Positions 53,613 to 64,000 are shown, numbered from the stretch's first letter. The stretch is 64,000 bases of DNA from Dromiciops gliroides (GCF_019393635.1 NC_057861.1:77011327-77075326); one strand, 5' to 3'. The notes: generated by a model from the sequence alone, not told the origin. Numbers and translations are program-made.

Positions 53613-53690
53613 ATAATAATGAGAATAATTAATATTATTAATTATTAATTAAAATTATTGATATTATTAATAATAATATTCTAAGAATAA
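53613..53690. repeat. (TAAT/ATT)n AT-rich simple repeat
   Basis: Alternating TAATTA and ATTATTAATAATA units. Confidence 0.85.
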
Positions 53691-54005
53691 AAGTTGTGTG
53701 GTGATTATTCTCTGTCTATGTTCTAATTGAGTTAAAGGTAAAATTTTCTAAGCTGTAGCATGCACCCAGAGGTATGCTGGTAAATGTTTTACAATTGGCT
53801 CTCCTCAAAAAATTATTCATATGATACATTTTAAAGTTTAATTTGCATTATTTATATTTTCTACATTAATTTCTTAAGTCTAGACAATAAAAAAATGACG
53901 TTTGAGACACAGCATCTGCATTTTCCAGGTATAAATGTTCATACTGAAAATCTGACAATTGACTATCAAGACTTTGTAGGAGCTGGCTATAGCTCATTTT
54001 TTGGT
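53691..54005. other. No gene seen
   Basis: AT-rich, apparently non-repetitive sequence. Confidence 0.4.
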
Positions 54006-54020
54006 GCACCCCACTTTCTT

Positions 54021-54168
54021 TCTTTTTTTTTTTGCAGGGCAATGAGGGTTAAGTGACTTGCCCAGGGTCACACAGCTAGTTAATGTCAAATGCCTGAGGC
54101 TGGATTTGAACTCAGGCCCTTCTGAATCCAGGGCTGGTGCTCTATGCACTGTGCCACCTGGCTGCCCC
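54021..54168 (-). mobile_element. Marsupial CORE-SINE
   Basis: Reverse copy with exact GCACCCCACTTTCTT duplications (54006-54020, 54169-54183). Confidence 0.92.
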
Positions 54169-54183
54169 GCACCCCACTTTCTT

Positions 54184-54600
54184 AAGGTATGAAGCACAAA
54201 GCAATGGCCAAAATTATTGAATTTCTTTTACTGCACTTCTCACCTAAATACATCTCCTTTTTTGAATGAAAGAAAAATTCAAATAGCTGTCTAAGGACTA
54301 ACTTTAGGTTAACTTGATGCATTTGCTTCAAATAACAGGGAATACAGCATGGCAATTACTTAATAGGGTCTGTGCAAATAAGATTGCATAAGAACAATCT
54401 GTCACCATCTCCTTTAATTAGGGTAGCTTCATGACAATGGATGACTTGTGTGATCCTGACACATTTGACATGAAGTGTATGATTTCATAGTTAACCTTCG
54501 TGTGGAAGTTTTAATTACAATAATGTCTGTTGTACTTCCCAACATCATTCGTTTTTCTAAGTACAATATAGTTATCCTTTCGGCATCATGACTTTCCCCT
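54184..54600. other. AT-rich non-repetitive block, possible conserved non-coding DNA
   Basis: About 400 bp free of recognisable repeats in repeat-dense surroundings, with several TTAATTA, TTTGCAT-like and CAAT motifs. No coding frame. Confidence 0.35.
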
Positions 54601-54613
54601 TTGAAATTTTGGT

Positions 54614-54788
54614 GTTTTTTTGTTTTGTTTTGTTTTGTTTTGTTTTGTTTTTAGTGAGGCAATTAGGGTTAAGTGACCTGCCTAGGGTCACACAGCTAGT
54701 AAGTGTTAAGTGTCTGAGGCTGGATTTGAACTCAAGTATTCCTGACTCCAGGGCCGGTGCTCTATCCACCACGCCATCTAGCTGCCCC
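54614..54788 (-). mobile_element. Marsupial CORE-SINE with (TTTTG)n tail
   Basis: Reverse copy. Flanks CCCCTTTGAAATTTT and CCCCTTTGAAGTTTT. Confidence 0.9.
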
Positions 54789-55202
54789 CCCTTTGAAGTT
54801 TTGATATATTGTGGGTTGGCATAAGAAATTAAATGGGAATTTTAGGGGAGTTTTGAGGAAGCCACAGACATATGAAAGCCAACAGATAACATAGAGATTA
54901 TCTATGACCAAATAATTAACCCGAATTGTACAATAAGGTACTCTAAATACCTCATAAAAGAAAAGGAAAAAGTTTAGACTTCTCTGGTATGAAGGCAGGG
55001 CCAAAAATTTTTATGTGGATTTTCAAGATTGCAAGGGTTCTGCATCCCTAACCCCCATGATGTGGAAGGGATAGCTGTAATAAGCTATCTACTCCTCCCA
55101 AAACCCTCACCCCTGCAAATTAAATTTGATTAGTTTATATATTTTAGTCAGTCAATCAATCGTGACAAAAGATTAAGAGAGACATAGTTTTTGTGTAATT
55201 TA

Positions 55203-55361
55203 ATCTGTTTTTGTTTTTGTTTTTTTGCAGGGCAATGAGGGTTAAGTGACTTGCCCAGGGTCACACAGCTAGTAAGTGTCAAGTGTCTGAGGCTGGATTT
55301 TAACTCAGATCGTTCTGAATCCATGGCCGGTGTGTTATCCACTGTGCCACCTAGCTGCCCC
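55203..55361 (-). mobile_element. Marsupial CORE-SINE
   Basis: Reverse copy of the GCAGGGCAATGAGGG tail group. Confidence 0.9.
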
Positions 55362-55421
55362 GAATTTAATCATTTTTATCAATGAGGCCAGCACATTTTT
55401 TTTATTAAGAAAAGGATGGTC

Positions 55422-56985
55422 CAGATTGGCTAATATGACAAAATTATGCAAATTAAAACAACTCTGAGGTACCACCTGACACCTATTAGATTGGCTAATA
55501 TGAGAAAAAAGGAAAATAATAAATGTTGGAGAAGCTGTGGAAAAATTGGTACACTAATACATTGTTGGTGAAGCTGTGAACTGATCCAACCATTCTGGAG
55601 GGCAATTTGGAATTATACCCAAAGGGCTATAAAACTGTGCATACCCTTTGACCCAGTAATACCACTTTTGGGTCTTTTTCCCAAAGAGATCATAAAAAAG
55701 GGAAAAGGACCCACATGTACAAAAATATATATGGCTGCTCTTTTTGTGGTGTCAAGGAATTGGAAATTGAGGGACTGCCCATCAATTGGGGAATGGCTGA
55801 ACAAGTTATGGTATATGAATGTAATGGAATTCTATTGTGCTGTAAGAAACGATGAGCAGAAGGAGTTCAGAGAAACCTGGAGGGTCTTGCATGGGATGAT
55901 GATGAGTGAGATGAGCAGAACCAGAAGAACATTGTACATAGTATTGTCATGGGGCGCAGAGCACCCCAGAATTTCTCTGAGGCACACCGAGGAATCTTCT
56001 CCTTGAGAAACTAAACCAGAGGACAGATAACGCCTAGAGGAACCAAATCGGACTGAGCTAGTTTGGGATTCCTACCCTTCATTCCGGTCTCCCTTATCCT
56101 GGGGAGATAAGTTTGGGTGTGGCTGCGGCCTTTGTGTCCTGAAGAGGGATCCATAGCCACCCCTCACCCAATTCCTTTAGTCACTACCAGTGGGGGATGG
56201 TCCTCCACTGCTCACCCAATTCCCCCAGCTACCACCAGTAGGGGATGGTCCTTTCTCACTAAAGGAACTTTTCACGGGCAGATGGGCCACCCCCATCAGT
56301 CCTCTATAAAAGTACCTTCCGGTCTCCTGTTCGAGGAGATTTGGTACCTCTGAGCCATGTGCTTTATGCCAAATCTCCCCATGAAAAGTCTAAGGATTTC
56401 TTTCATGGTTTCCCTCCCCCCACCCTTCCCTTCCCTTGCTCCTAAATAAACTATCACCTTGTTCTAAGTTTTGTGTGCAAGAGGGTGTAATTCTTTAAAG
56501 AGGAATTCCTAAGAACCCCAACCCCAACCCCAACTCGTACCCCATTTTCCCCTATAACAGTATCATCAACATTATGTGTTGATCAACTGTGATAGACTAG
56601 ATTCTTCTCACCAATACAACACTATGAGAAAGTTCCAAAGGACTCATGATGGAAAAGGCTCTCCAAATCCAGAAAAAAAAGAACTGCGGAATATGGATGC
56701 TGATTGGACTATACTATTTCTTTTGTTTTTGGTGCTGCTGTTTTTCTTTTTTGGGGTTTTTCCTTTTTGTTCTGATTTTTCTCTTATAACATGACTAATG
56801 CAAAAATATGTTTAATGTTATTATGTATATGTAACCTATATCAGATTACCTGCTATCTTGAGGAGGTGGGGAGGGAGGGGAGGGAGGGAGAAAAATTTGA
56901 AATTGGAAATATTATAAAAACAAATGTTGAAAACTATCTCTACATGTAATTGGAAAATAATAAAATACTTTTATTTTTTAAAAAA
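55422..56985 (+). mobile_element. LINE-1, 5'-truncated, split by a solo LTR
   Basis: ORF2 C-terminal region 55430-55944 (frame with WKLRDCPSIGEWLNKLWYMN) and 3' UTR 56560-56985 ending AATAATAAAATACTTTTA. Flanks AAAGGATGGTC on both sides are likely duplications. Confidence 0.88.
55945..56559 (+). mobile_element. Solo LTR of an endogenous retrovirus, family A (second copy)
   Basis: 615 bp from TG to CA with GTAT duplications (55941-55944, 56560-56563), a TATAAAA box and AATAAA in the same places as in 29194-29806. The 4-bp duplication suits gammaretrovirus-like (class I) elements. A fossil without internal genes. Confidence 0.8.
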
Positions 56986-57442
56986 AGGAAAGGATGGTCA
57001 TTTGGCCATCTCAGACCAAAGACCCATGAGGGCATGGTAGTGGGCTCAGAGTTTATATGCCCTTTGAAGACCAGGTGTTCCTGAGGGGTACCAATCAACT
57101 CTGATTAGTTAACACAATGGGAGGTAGGCTATATTAAAATGAGGGTCTTGAGGTAGTGACTTGGGTTACACAAATCTTGGTAAAAGAGACATCAATTTCC
57201 ATATCACCTGTCTGACAAAAGGGAGAATCAACACTTACCCAGAGCAAACTGGAGCAGGAATGCATCCATTAACTCATACTTAGAATTTCTTTTACTGTCT
57301 GATTATATCTTGGCCTGGGGAAATCTTTAAGAGAGATTTCCCACACTGGTTGCTTTCTGGATAAGGAAGTAGATAAGGAGAAAAACCTTGGTCCTAATAC
57401 AATAATTAGTTATTAAATATAAAGAAGAAATAATTAACTTCT
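56986..57442. other. No gene seen
   Basis: Unassigned sequence between an L1 and an L2. Confidence 0.4.
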
Positions 57443-57737
57443 TACTCAATAAACATTTATTAAGCATCTCCTCTATGCCAGGCACTGTGCTAAACTGTAG
57501 GGATAGAAAAGAGAAGCAAAAGACAGTACCTGCCCTCAAGGAGCTCACAGTCAAATAGGGGAGACAATATACAAACAAGCTATATACAGGATACACAGGA
57601 AATAATTAAGAGAGGAAGACACTAGAATTAAAAGGAGTTGGGAATGGGATTTTGGCTGGGACTTATAGGAAGAGTAGGTAGAGGTGAAGAGAAAGAGTTC
57701 CAAGCATGGGGATATTGAATTTTAAAATATAGTTTTT

Positions 57738-57867
57738 AGGGGCAGCTAGGTGGCGGCCCCTGAATTCAGGAGTACCTGAGTTCAAATGTGGCCTCAGACA
57801 CTTAACACTTACTAGCTGTGTGACCCTGGGCAAGTCACTTAACCCTAATTGCCTCACCAAAAAAAAA
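57738..57867 (+). mobile_element. Marsupial CORE-SINE with internal deletion
   Basis: Forward copy lacking about 25 bp after the A box. Its poly(A) runs into a (TA)n repeat. Confidence 0.87.

Positions 57868-57922
<55 letters not shown>
57868..57922. repeat. (TA)n microsatellite
   Basis: About 26 TA units at a SINE tail. Confidence 0.95.
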
Positions 57923-57925
<3 letters not shown>

Positions 57926-57926
<1 letters not shown>

Positions 57927-58765
57927 TTTTGTATCTGCCCATCTCCTACAAACAGATCAGAGAAATTATGATATCTTATAATATCTCCTACTATTCAGAT
58001 CAGAGAATATGATATCCATACCTGTCCTCTTCTGAAACAGGTCAGAGACAGGCAGAAAAAACATAATATCAATTTAATATTTTGTCCCAAGAAGAAATAT
58101 ATAACACATGATCATGTGGAGACTCCCCTCCTAAGAGTGAAGCTCTGGGGACTCCCCATTTCTGAGGGTATATATGGTTTTAGTCTACTGATTATAGGGG
58201 GTTGTCAGTTTCAATAGTATGATACAGAAATCAACCCAGAAGCAAAAAGCAGTTTAACAATTTCAGTTATAACAAGTATGGAGGAAATACAGAAGCATCA
58301 TAAGATTACAGGATTCCAAAAAAGGGTTTGGCAAGGATGAGGACACCCAAATGTTATCATAAGAGGGACTTACAGGGCGGCTAGGTGGCGCAGTGGATAA
58401 AGCACCGGCCCTGGATTCAGGAGTACCTGAGTTCAAATCCGGCCTCAGACACTTGACACTTACTAGCTGTGTGACCCTGGGCAAGTCACTTAACCCCCAT
58501 TGCCCTGCAAAAACTAACTAACTAAATAAATAAATAAAAGGGACTTACCATTCTGAGGGAAAAGAAGTCACCAGGTAAGGTCTTTTATCTGCTAGCTATC
58601 TGGGTTAAGTTTGGAGTTCAATTGAAGAACATTTTGCTCCTATTAATCCAGCGTTTCATAAAAATACTTTTGTGTAATAAGGTACCTCCATCAAATCCAG
58701 GTGATCCATATATCCATATTAACAGGGAATAACCAGAGAAAACTCTTGGGACCAAATGATGAACA
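57926..58765. mobile_element. Unidentified insertion in L2
   Basis: Not L2, although it interrupts one. Repeated ATCAGAGAAATTATGATAT-like words and a SINE at 58375-58536 are visible. It may be an LTR-type fossil, but ends were not resolved. Confidence 0.35.
58375..58536 (+). mobile_element. Marsupial CORE-SINE
   Basis: TTGCCCTGC-tail group with (CTAA/AAAT)n end and AGGGACTTAC duplications. Confidence 0.91.
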
Positions 58766-59672
58766 GTCAGTGTTACTGGATGGAAGAGTATGTTGTGGGG
58801 AGTAAGGTATAGAAAGGCAGGAAGGGGCTAGGTCATTAAGGACTTTGAATGCAGAGGATTTTGTATTTGATCCTAGGGGCTACTAGGAACCACTGGAGTT
58901 TATTGAGTAGGGGGATGATATAGATGAAACTGTGTTTTAGGAAAATTACTTTGGGGACTGAATGGAGGATGGCTTGGAGTGGGGAGACATTTGAGGCTGG
59001 CAGACCCACCAGTGGCTATTGCAATAGTCCAGATTAAGGTGATAAGGCTTGCACCAGGGTAGTGGCAGTGTCAGAAGAGAGAAGGGGATATATTTGAGAG
59101 ATGTTACAAAGGTGAAATGGACAGCCCTAGGCAACAAATTGTATATGGGGAGTGAGAGAGAGTGAGAAGTCCAGGATGACACCTGGGTTAGGAGCCAGAG
59201 GGACTAGGAGAATGGTATTTCCATCCATAATAATAGGGAAAGTTGTTTGGGGAGGTTGGAGGAAAGATAATGAGTTTCATTTCAGACATATTGAGTTTAA
59301 GATGTGTCCTGGATAATCAGTTTGAGATGTTTGAAAGTCATCTTTGAAAGGGTCTATGCCAGACTGAAGGTCAGCAGAGATTGTTAGGATAGAAGAGGTA
59401 GATTTGAGAATTGTCAGAGTAGCTGCTAATTAAATGCATGGAAGCTGATGAGATCACCAAGTGAAGCAGTATAGAAGAGGAAGAGGGCCCGGGGCAGAGC
59501 CCTATGGGACATCTATACTTAGAGGGCATGATTTTTGTGAGGATTCAAACAAAGAAGAACAAAAAATTTTGGTAAACAAAACGGTAAATTTTGTTATATA
59601 AAGTTTGCTTTTAAAATTATATTAAATTTAATAAGTTGGTAAGAAAATAGTCTAGTTCATTTCTGTGTATCC

Positions 59673-59814
59673 TTTTTTTTTTTTAGTCAGGCAATTGGGG
59701 TTAAGTGACTTGCCCAGGGCCACACAGCTAGCAAGTGTTAAGTGTTAAGTGTTTTGAACTCAGGTACTCCTGACTCCAGGGCTGGTGCTCTGTCCACTTC
59801 GCCACCTAGCTGCC
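59673..59814 (-). mobile_element. Marsupial CORE-SINE, first of a pair
   Basis: Reverse copy, AGTCAGGCAATTGGGG tail group. The target TCTGTGTATCCTTTTT lies on both sides. Confidence 0.9.
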
Positions 59815-59829
59815 TCTGTGTATCCTTTT

Positions 59830-59972
59830 TTTGGGGGTGGGGCAATGAGGGTTAAGTGACTTGCCCAGGGTCACACAGCTAGTAAGTATCAAGTGTCTGA
59901 GGTCAGATTTGAACTCAGGTCCTCCTGAACCAAGGGCTGGTGCTTTATCTACTGTGCCACCTAGCTGCCCCC
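59830..59972 (-). mobile_element. Marsupial CORE-SINE, second of a pair
   Basis: Reverse copy, GGGGCAATGAGGG tail group, followed by a third copy of the same target (TCATTTCTGTGTATCCTT, 59973-59990). Confidence 0.9.
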
Positions 59973-60328
59973 TCATTTCTGTGTATCCTTATGAATTTCT
60001 TTTGTGTGTATATCTTGTTATGCTTTATTGATGCTCTTTTGATTCTTTCTTTCTTTCTTTCTTTTTTTTTGTATCTGTCATTTTCCCACTTACTAGATTT
60101 CTCACCTCTCTCAGTAGATCCTGGTCTCTCTAGTAGCTGTGATCCTTTGACTTCCTAAACCTTATACTACTATGTTTGAATTTTTCTTTAACCTAATTTG
60201 TTCCATTAATTTTTCTATTTTTTTGTGCAGTAGCAAATATTTTGAATGATTACTACTTTACATTATAGTTTAAAATCTAGTGATTCTGGATGCCCTTTCT
60301 ACTTTTTTCATTTTCCCCATTATATTCT

Positions 60329-60481
60329 TTTTTTTTTTTTTTTTTAGTGAGGCAGTTGGGGTTAAGTGACTTGCCCAGGGCCACACAGCTAGCAAGTGTT
60401 AAGTGTCCGAGGCAGGATTTGAACTCAGGTACTCCTGACTCCAGGGCCGGTGCTCTATCCACTACGCCACCTAGCTGCCCC
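60329..60481 (-). mobile_element. Marsupial CORE-SINE
   Basis: Reverse copy with TTCCCATTATATTCTT duplications. Confidence 0.91.
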
Positions 60482-60615
60482 TTCCCATTATATTCTTAAC
60501 CTTTTTTCTTTAGATAAATTTTGTATCTTTTTATAAAATTGGTAGTTTGATATAGTACTAAATTTGTATCTTAATGTAGGTTGTATCATCATCATTTTAA
60601 AAAAATATGGGCATG

Positions 60616-60757
60616 TGGGGGCAGCTAGGTGGTGCAGTGGATAAAGCACCAGCCCTGGATTCAGGAGGACCAGAGTTCAAATTCAGCCCCAGACCCTTGA
60701 CACTTACTAGCTATGTGACCCTGGACAAGTTAATTAACCCTCATTGCCCCACCAAAA
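60616..60757 (+). mobile_element. Marsupial CORE-SINE
   Basis: Forward copy with AAAAATATGGGCA duplications. Confidence 0.9.
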
Positions 60758-61454
60758 AAAAATATGGGCAAGGTCCAATCATGAGCAGTTAATATCTTTC
60801 CAATTATTTGCCTTCCTTTATTTTGTGGATTTTTTGGGGAGGGGGCACCAGACCTGTGATTTAATTGGTTTAAGGAACTCCCAGAAAAGAAACTTCTTGC
60901 AGTGATACAAGTTGGCACCTGCTCTATAACTTAAGATCTTAGACATTTGTGGGGAGCATAAGAAGTTATATGACTTGCATAGAGTCATAATAGCCAATAA
61001 AAGACCGAGGCAGAACATGACCCAGAGTCTTTCTGGTTCTGAGGCCAGGTCTCTATCCACTCTGCCATGCTGGCTTCTTATTTTGAGTGGTATTCACATA
61101 AATTCTGAACATGCCTGGGTGTGTTGAGAACCAAATATTTTAAAATTTCATAATTATTTTAAATGGATTTTTTCTTTCTCTTTCTGTTATGTGTTGACAG
61201 GAATATATAAAAGTTGATGATTTCTGTGGGTTTATATTATGTCCTGCTACTTTACTGAAGTTATTGTTTCAATTAATTTTTTTGGATTTCTAAGATTCTC
61301 CAAGTAAGCTATGATACCATCTACAAAACAGATCATTTTATCTCCTCTTTGCTTCTGCTTCTCTCAATTTCTTTTTCTCATCTCATTGCCATAGCCAGCA
61401 TTTTTTAGGATTATGTCAAATGGTGGTAGTGACAATAGATGTTCTTGTTTTATC

Positions 61455-61660
61455 TGGAGTCAGGAAGACCTGAGTCCAAATCCGGCCTCAGAGACATTAC
61501 TAGCTGTGACACTCAGCAAGTCATTTATCCTCAATTACCTCATCTATAAAATGGGGTTAATAATAGCACTTCTCTCCCAAGGTTTTTGTGAGGATAAAGC
61601 AAGATAATATTTGTAAAACATTTTGTAAACTTTAAAGCACAGTATTGACACTAGTTATCA
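61455..61660 (+). mobile_element. MIR SINE
   Basis: GGAGTCAGGAAGACCTGAGT, then CCTCATCTATAAAATGGGGT, then the MIR tail GTAAACTTTAAAGCACAGTA. Confidence 0.7.
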
Positions 61661-62811
61661 TCATGATCATGATCTTGTGGCAGTTGAAAGATGAAATGAC
61701 TGAGGAAACAAAGGTTCAAGCTTCCAAGCATATCAATTTACTAAGCAATACGAGCCAATTACATAACAAAATCGGGATCAGTCCTCCTAAGCTTGCCACT
61801 GAACTTGAATACGGAGGGAGACAGGTATTCATACATGAAAACAATTCATCAAATAAGGCCACTTAATTAAAAGGAAACCATTAAGTAGAATACTATATTA
61901 GGTCATCTGATTTCTAATTGGAGGAAAGATTAAGGACTTTCCAAGTTGGGAAGGGGAGGATGAATAGGTGCAATTCCCTGAAATTGGAAAAAAGAGGCGT
62001 CCCATTCCTTTCCAAGTGTCTGTGAACAATCAAAGGAACATGGGAACAATAACTGATTGATCAGTATGAGACCAGGTTTCAGATAAGACACATGGGCTGC
62101 TTGAGATGTACAATTCTGAGAAATCTCCTTGCATCAATTTTTGAATCTGACTGGATTTCTGGTCAGCATAGCCTAGGTCCTTAGTTAAAGGTCTGTAGTT
62201 GTCCTTCATTCTCAGAGAGGACCAAACTGACATCACTATGTCGGCATCAATGTATAACATATCTTCCTGTGACTGATCAGACCGATACTAGCTTGGAAAG
62301 CTCTAACATATGTCAGGCACAAATCGTCCATATGAACATTTGGAATGGATATGTATCTAAAATTGTGCATCTCACATTTCTTCTTCTTTTTTTTTTTTTT
62401 GCATCTCACATTCCTTTTGAGCTATAGCAATTCTGCTCTGATCATAGAGCACAGTGCCTTCTTTCATTCAAGAGCTCTAAGCGTCAGGTAGAGTTGGTCC
62501 AGCTTCCCAGCCACATAGGACTAGGTTCAAACAATGCAATAAAGTCCTCTCACAATTCCCACAATTGAATAAAGTTTTCTCACAGGACAGAAATTTGACT
62601 AGACCCATAACTGAATAGAAAGGGAACCAAGCTAGCTCCATAATTGAGTCACAAGATAGTCAGTATGGTTTACTTAATTCCCACTACCACTTGCTGCTTG
62701 GACCTCAGCTGTGGGTGGCACGAAACCTAACAAATTGATATGATATCTCGAAAGTGTGCATGTAGAAAACTTTGGATGAGATAATTTTCCAGGGATAATT
62801 ATATGTTGGGT
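61661..62811. other. No gene seen
   Basis: Unassigned. A weak repeat-like passage (GTCCTTCATTCTCAGAGAGG...) is at about 62195-62290. Confidence 0.4.
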
Positions 62812-62964
62812 TTTTTTTTGGGGGGGAGGGCAAGGCAATGAGGGTTAAGTGACTTGCCCAGAGTCACACAACTAGTAAGTGTCAAGTGTCTGAGGCCAGA
62901 TTTGAACTCAGGTCCTCCTGAATCCAGGACTGGTTCTTTATCCACTGTACCACCTAGCTGCCCC
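62812..62964 (-). mobile_element. Marsupial CORE-SINE, run of four (1)
   Basis: Reverse copy. Target TAATTATATG is at 62796-62805 and 62966-62975. Confidence 0.9.
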
Positions 62965-62976
62965 CTAATTATATGG

Positions 62977-63124
62977 GTTTTTTTGTTTGTTTGGTTTTGC
63001 AGGGCAATGAGGATTAAGTGACTTGCCCACGGTCACACAGCTAGTAAGTGTCAAGTGTTTTAGGATGTCAGATCCTCCTGAATCCAGGGCCAGTGCTTTA
63101 TCTACTGCACCACCTAGCTGCCCC
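62977..63124 (-). mobile_element. Marsupial CORE-SINE, run of four (2)
   Basis: Reverse copy, GCAGGGCAATGAGG tail. Followed by the target variant TAATAATATG at 63126-63135. Confidence 0.9.
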
Positions 63125-63136
63125 CTAATAATATGG

Positions 63137-63292
63137 TTTTTTGGGTTTTTTTGTTTTTAGTGAGGCAGTTGGGGTTAAGTGACTTGCCCAGGGTCACACT
63201 AGTAAGTGTTAAGTGTCTGAGGCCAGATTTGAACTCAGGTACTCCTGATTCTAGGGCTGGTGCTCTATCCACTGTGCCACCTAGCTGCCCCC
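63137..63292 (-). mobile_element. Marsupial CORE-SINE, run of four (3)
   Basis: Reverse copy, AGTGAGGCAGTTGGGG tail. Followed by TAATTATATG at 63293-63302. Confidence 0.9.
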
Positions 63293-63332
63293 TAATTATA
63301 TGTTTTTAATGAGAAAAAAGTAAACTTGTGTT

Positions 63333-63486
63333 TGTTTGTTTGTTTTTTTTTGTGGGGCAATGGGGGGTAAGTGACTTGCCCAGGGTCACACAGCTAGTAA
63401 GTGTCAAGTGTCTGAGGTTGGATTTGAACTCAGGTACTCCTGAATCCAGGGCCGGTGCTTTATCCACTGCGCCACCTAGCTGCCCC
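63333..63486 (-). mobile_element. Marsupial CORE-SINE, run of four (4)
   Basis: Reverse copy with its own exact duplications GAAAAAAGTAAACTT (63313-63327, 63487-63501). Confidence 0.92.
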
Positions 63487-63501
63487 GAAAAAAGTAAACT
63501 T

Positions 63502-64000
63502 AAAAAAATGCCTGTAACATTAAAAAATTGCATTTGTAAGATAGGTATGCCTACAGCAATTCCGGCTGGAATTGCATGCATATACTACAACTAACTGCTG
63601 TTGGCTGCACTATTCTGTTGTTTGAGTTCCTAATATGTTCAATGGTATGCAGTTGAAACATTTGAGCTGTGGGTCTCCTTATACATGCTAAGAAGTTGTT
63701 CTAGACTTTTTGGTACCTTCCTTGAGTAGTTTGTTCACAAAGTATCTTTGTCAGAGTGGTTCCCAGCAGGAAATCTATATACCAAAAATAGTTTTCCCAT
63801 AACACTGGCAATAGAAGATGCTTTCTTGTTTCTTACTGGGCATGCTTGTGCTTCCCTGGTGATATGGTCAGGTCACCACAAAATTATGACGTATTTTTGC
63901 TTTTTCCTTTTGGAGATAGAAAGTCAATATAGACAAGTTCCAGATGATTGCTGACACTTAGATTCTCCAAATATAGCATAGAAAAGATATTACTTTTCTT
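63502..64000. other. Unassigned sequence with a perfect inverted repeat
   Basis: GCAATTCC-GGCT-GGAATTGC (63556-63575) is an 8-bp perfect inverted repeat followed by GCATGCATAT. No gene is seen. Confidence 0.45.

Larger units (their letters stand above)
57443..59530 (-). mobile_element. L2 LINE: RT end and 3' UTR, interrupted
   Basis: The 3' end is at 57443-57711 (ACATTTATTAAGCATCTCCT, CTCAAGGAGCTCACAGTCAA). It resumes at about 58766 and runs to 59530, where the minus strand gives GVPQGS-like and LGDLIS residues typical of L2/CR1 reverse transcriptase (near GATGAGATCACCAAGTGAAG). About 1.05 kb of other DNA with two SINEs separates the parts. Diverged and non-coding. Confidence 0.75.
59991..61430 (-). 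mobile_element. Old LINE-1 ORF2, antisense
   Basis: Plus-strand text such as TTCCATTAATTTTTCTATTT, TGTGCAGTAGCAAATATTTT and TAGTGACAATAGATGTTCTT corresponds to the reverse of mammalian L1 ORF2. Highly diverged and broken by two SINEs. Confidence 0.6.

Noticed and set aside
62812-63486. Evenly spaced near-identical units resembling a CRISPR-like array
   Set aside because: They are complete SINEs with A/B boxes and tails in a vertebrate genome; the spacers are target duplications.

Overview
The window looks like nuclear DNA of a marsupial, probably an Australian one. The best sign is more than 40 copies of a tRNA-like CORE-SINE of the MAR1/WSINE1 type. LINE-1, half-LINE-1 (HAL1-like), L2 and MIR copies and solo LTRs accompany it. 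The order (for example dasyurid) is inferred only from SINE density. There are no bacterial features.

Two host genes are supported, and they face each other tail to tail in a GC-rich block (about 5.4-29 kb). (1) Plus strand, 5805-13930: an eight-exon gene for a 415-residue protein, a paralogue of the Rab1 GTPase-activating protein TBC1D20. It has the TBC arginine finger, the YQ glutamine and a C-terminal membrane anchor. (2) Minus strand, 24437-20402: two-exon SCRT1 (Scratch 1), a SNAG-domain, five-zinc-finger neuronal repressor. In human, TBC1D20 lies near SCRT2 on 20p13, while SCRT1 lies on 8q24.3 beside SLC52A2, the paralogue of SLC52A3, which sits next to SCRT2. A TBC1D20 paralogue beside SCRT1 therefore fits a whole-genome-duplication paralogon that kept a member here.

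Layout. 1-5.4 kb: repeats and a CTCF-like site. 5.6-5.95 kb: promoter island of the TBC1D20 paralogue; its first intron holds an L1 split by a solo LTR. 14.3-20.4 kb: the tail-to-tail interval. It contains about 14 diverged copies of a cassette read as CAGCAATAGGGTC in SCRT1 sense, a detached copy at 14.7 kb, and a CpG island with a CRE and CCAAT box near 18 kb. 21.4-24.3 kb: SCRT1 intron with long GA/CT tracts. 24.4-25.6 kb: SCRT1 promoter with a TATA box. 25.8-29.1 kb: candidate regulatory DNA (CRE, octamer, homeodomain-type sites, a five-copy CAATTA cluster) and a 1-kb polypyrimidine tract.

29.1-64 kb: AT-richer, no host gene seen, built of layered retroelements. Notable are a four-deep nest (L2 holding a HAL1-like element, holding a solo LTR, holding a SINE), one L2 sequence used as target by three insertions, a run of four same-direction SINEs with three at one target, a short insertion joining HAL1 and L1 3' ends between one pair of target duplications, and an L1 ORF1 with a 21-residue repeat in its coiled coil.

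All calls come from reading the sequence and remembered family consensuses; no database search was run. Repeat subfamily names and untranslated-region ends are the least certain parts.
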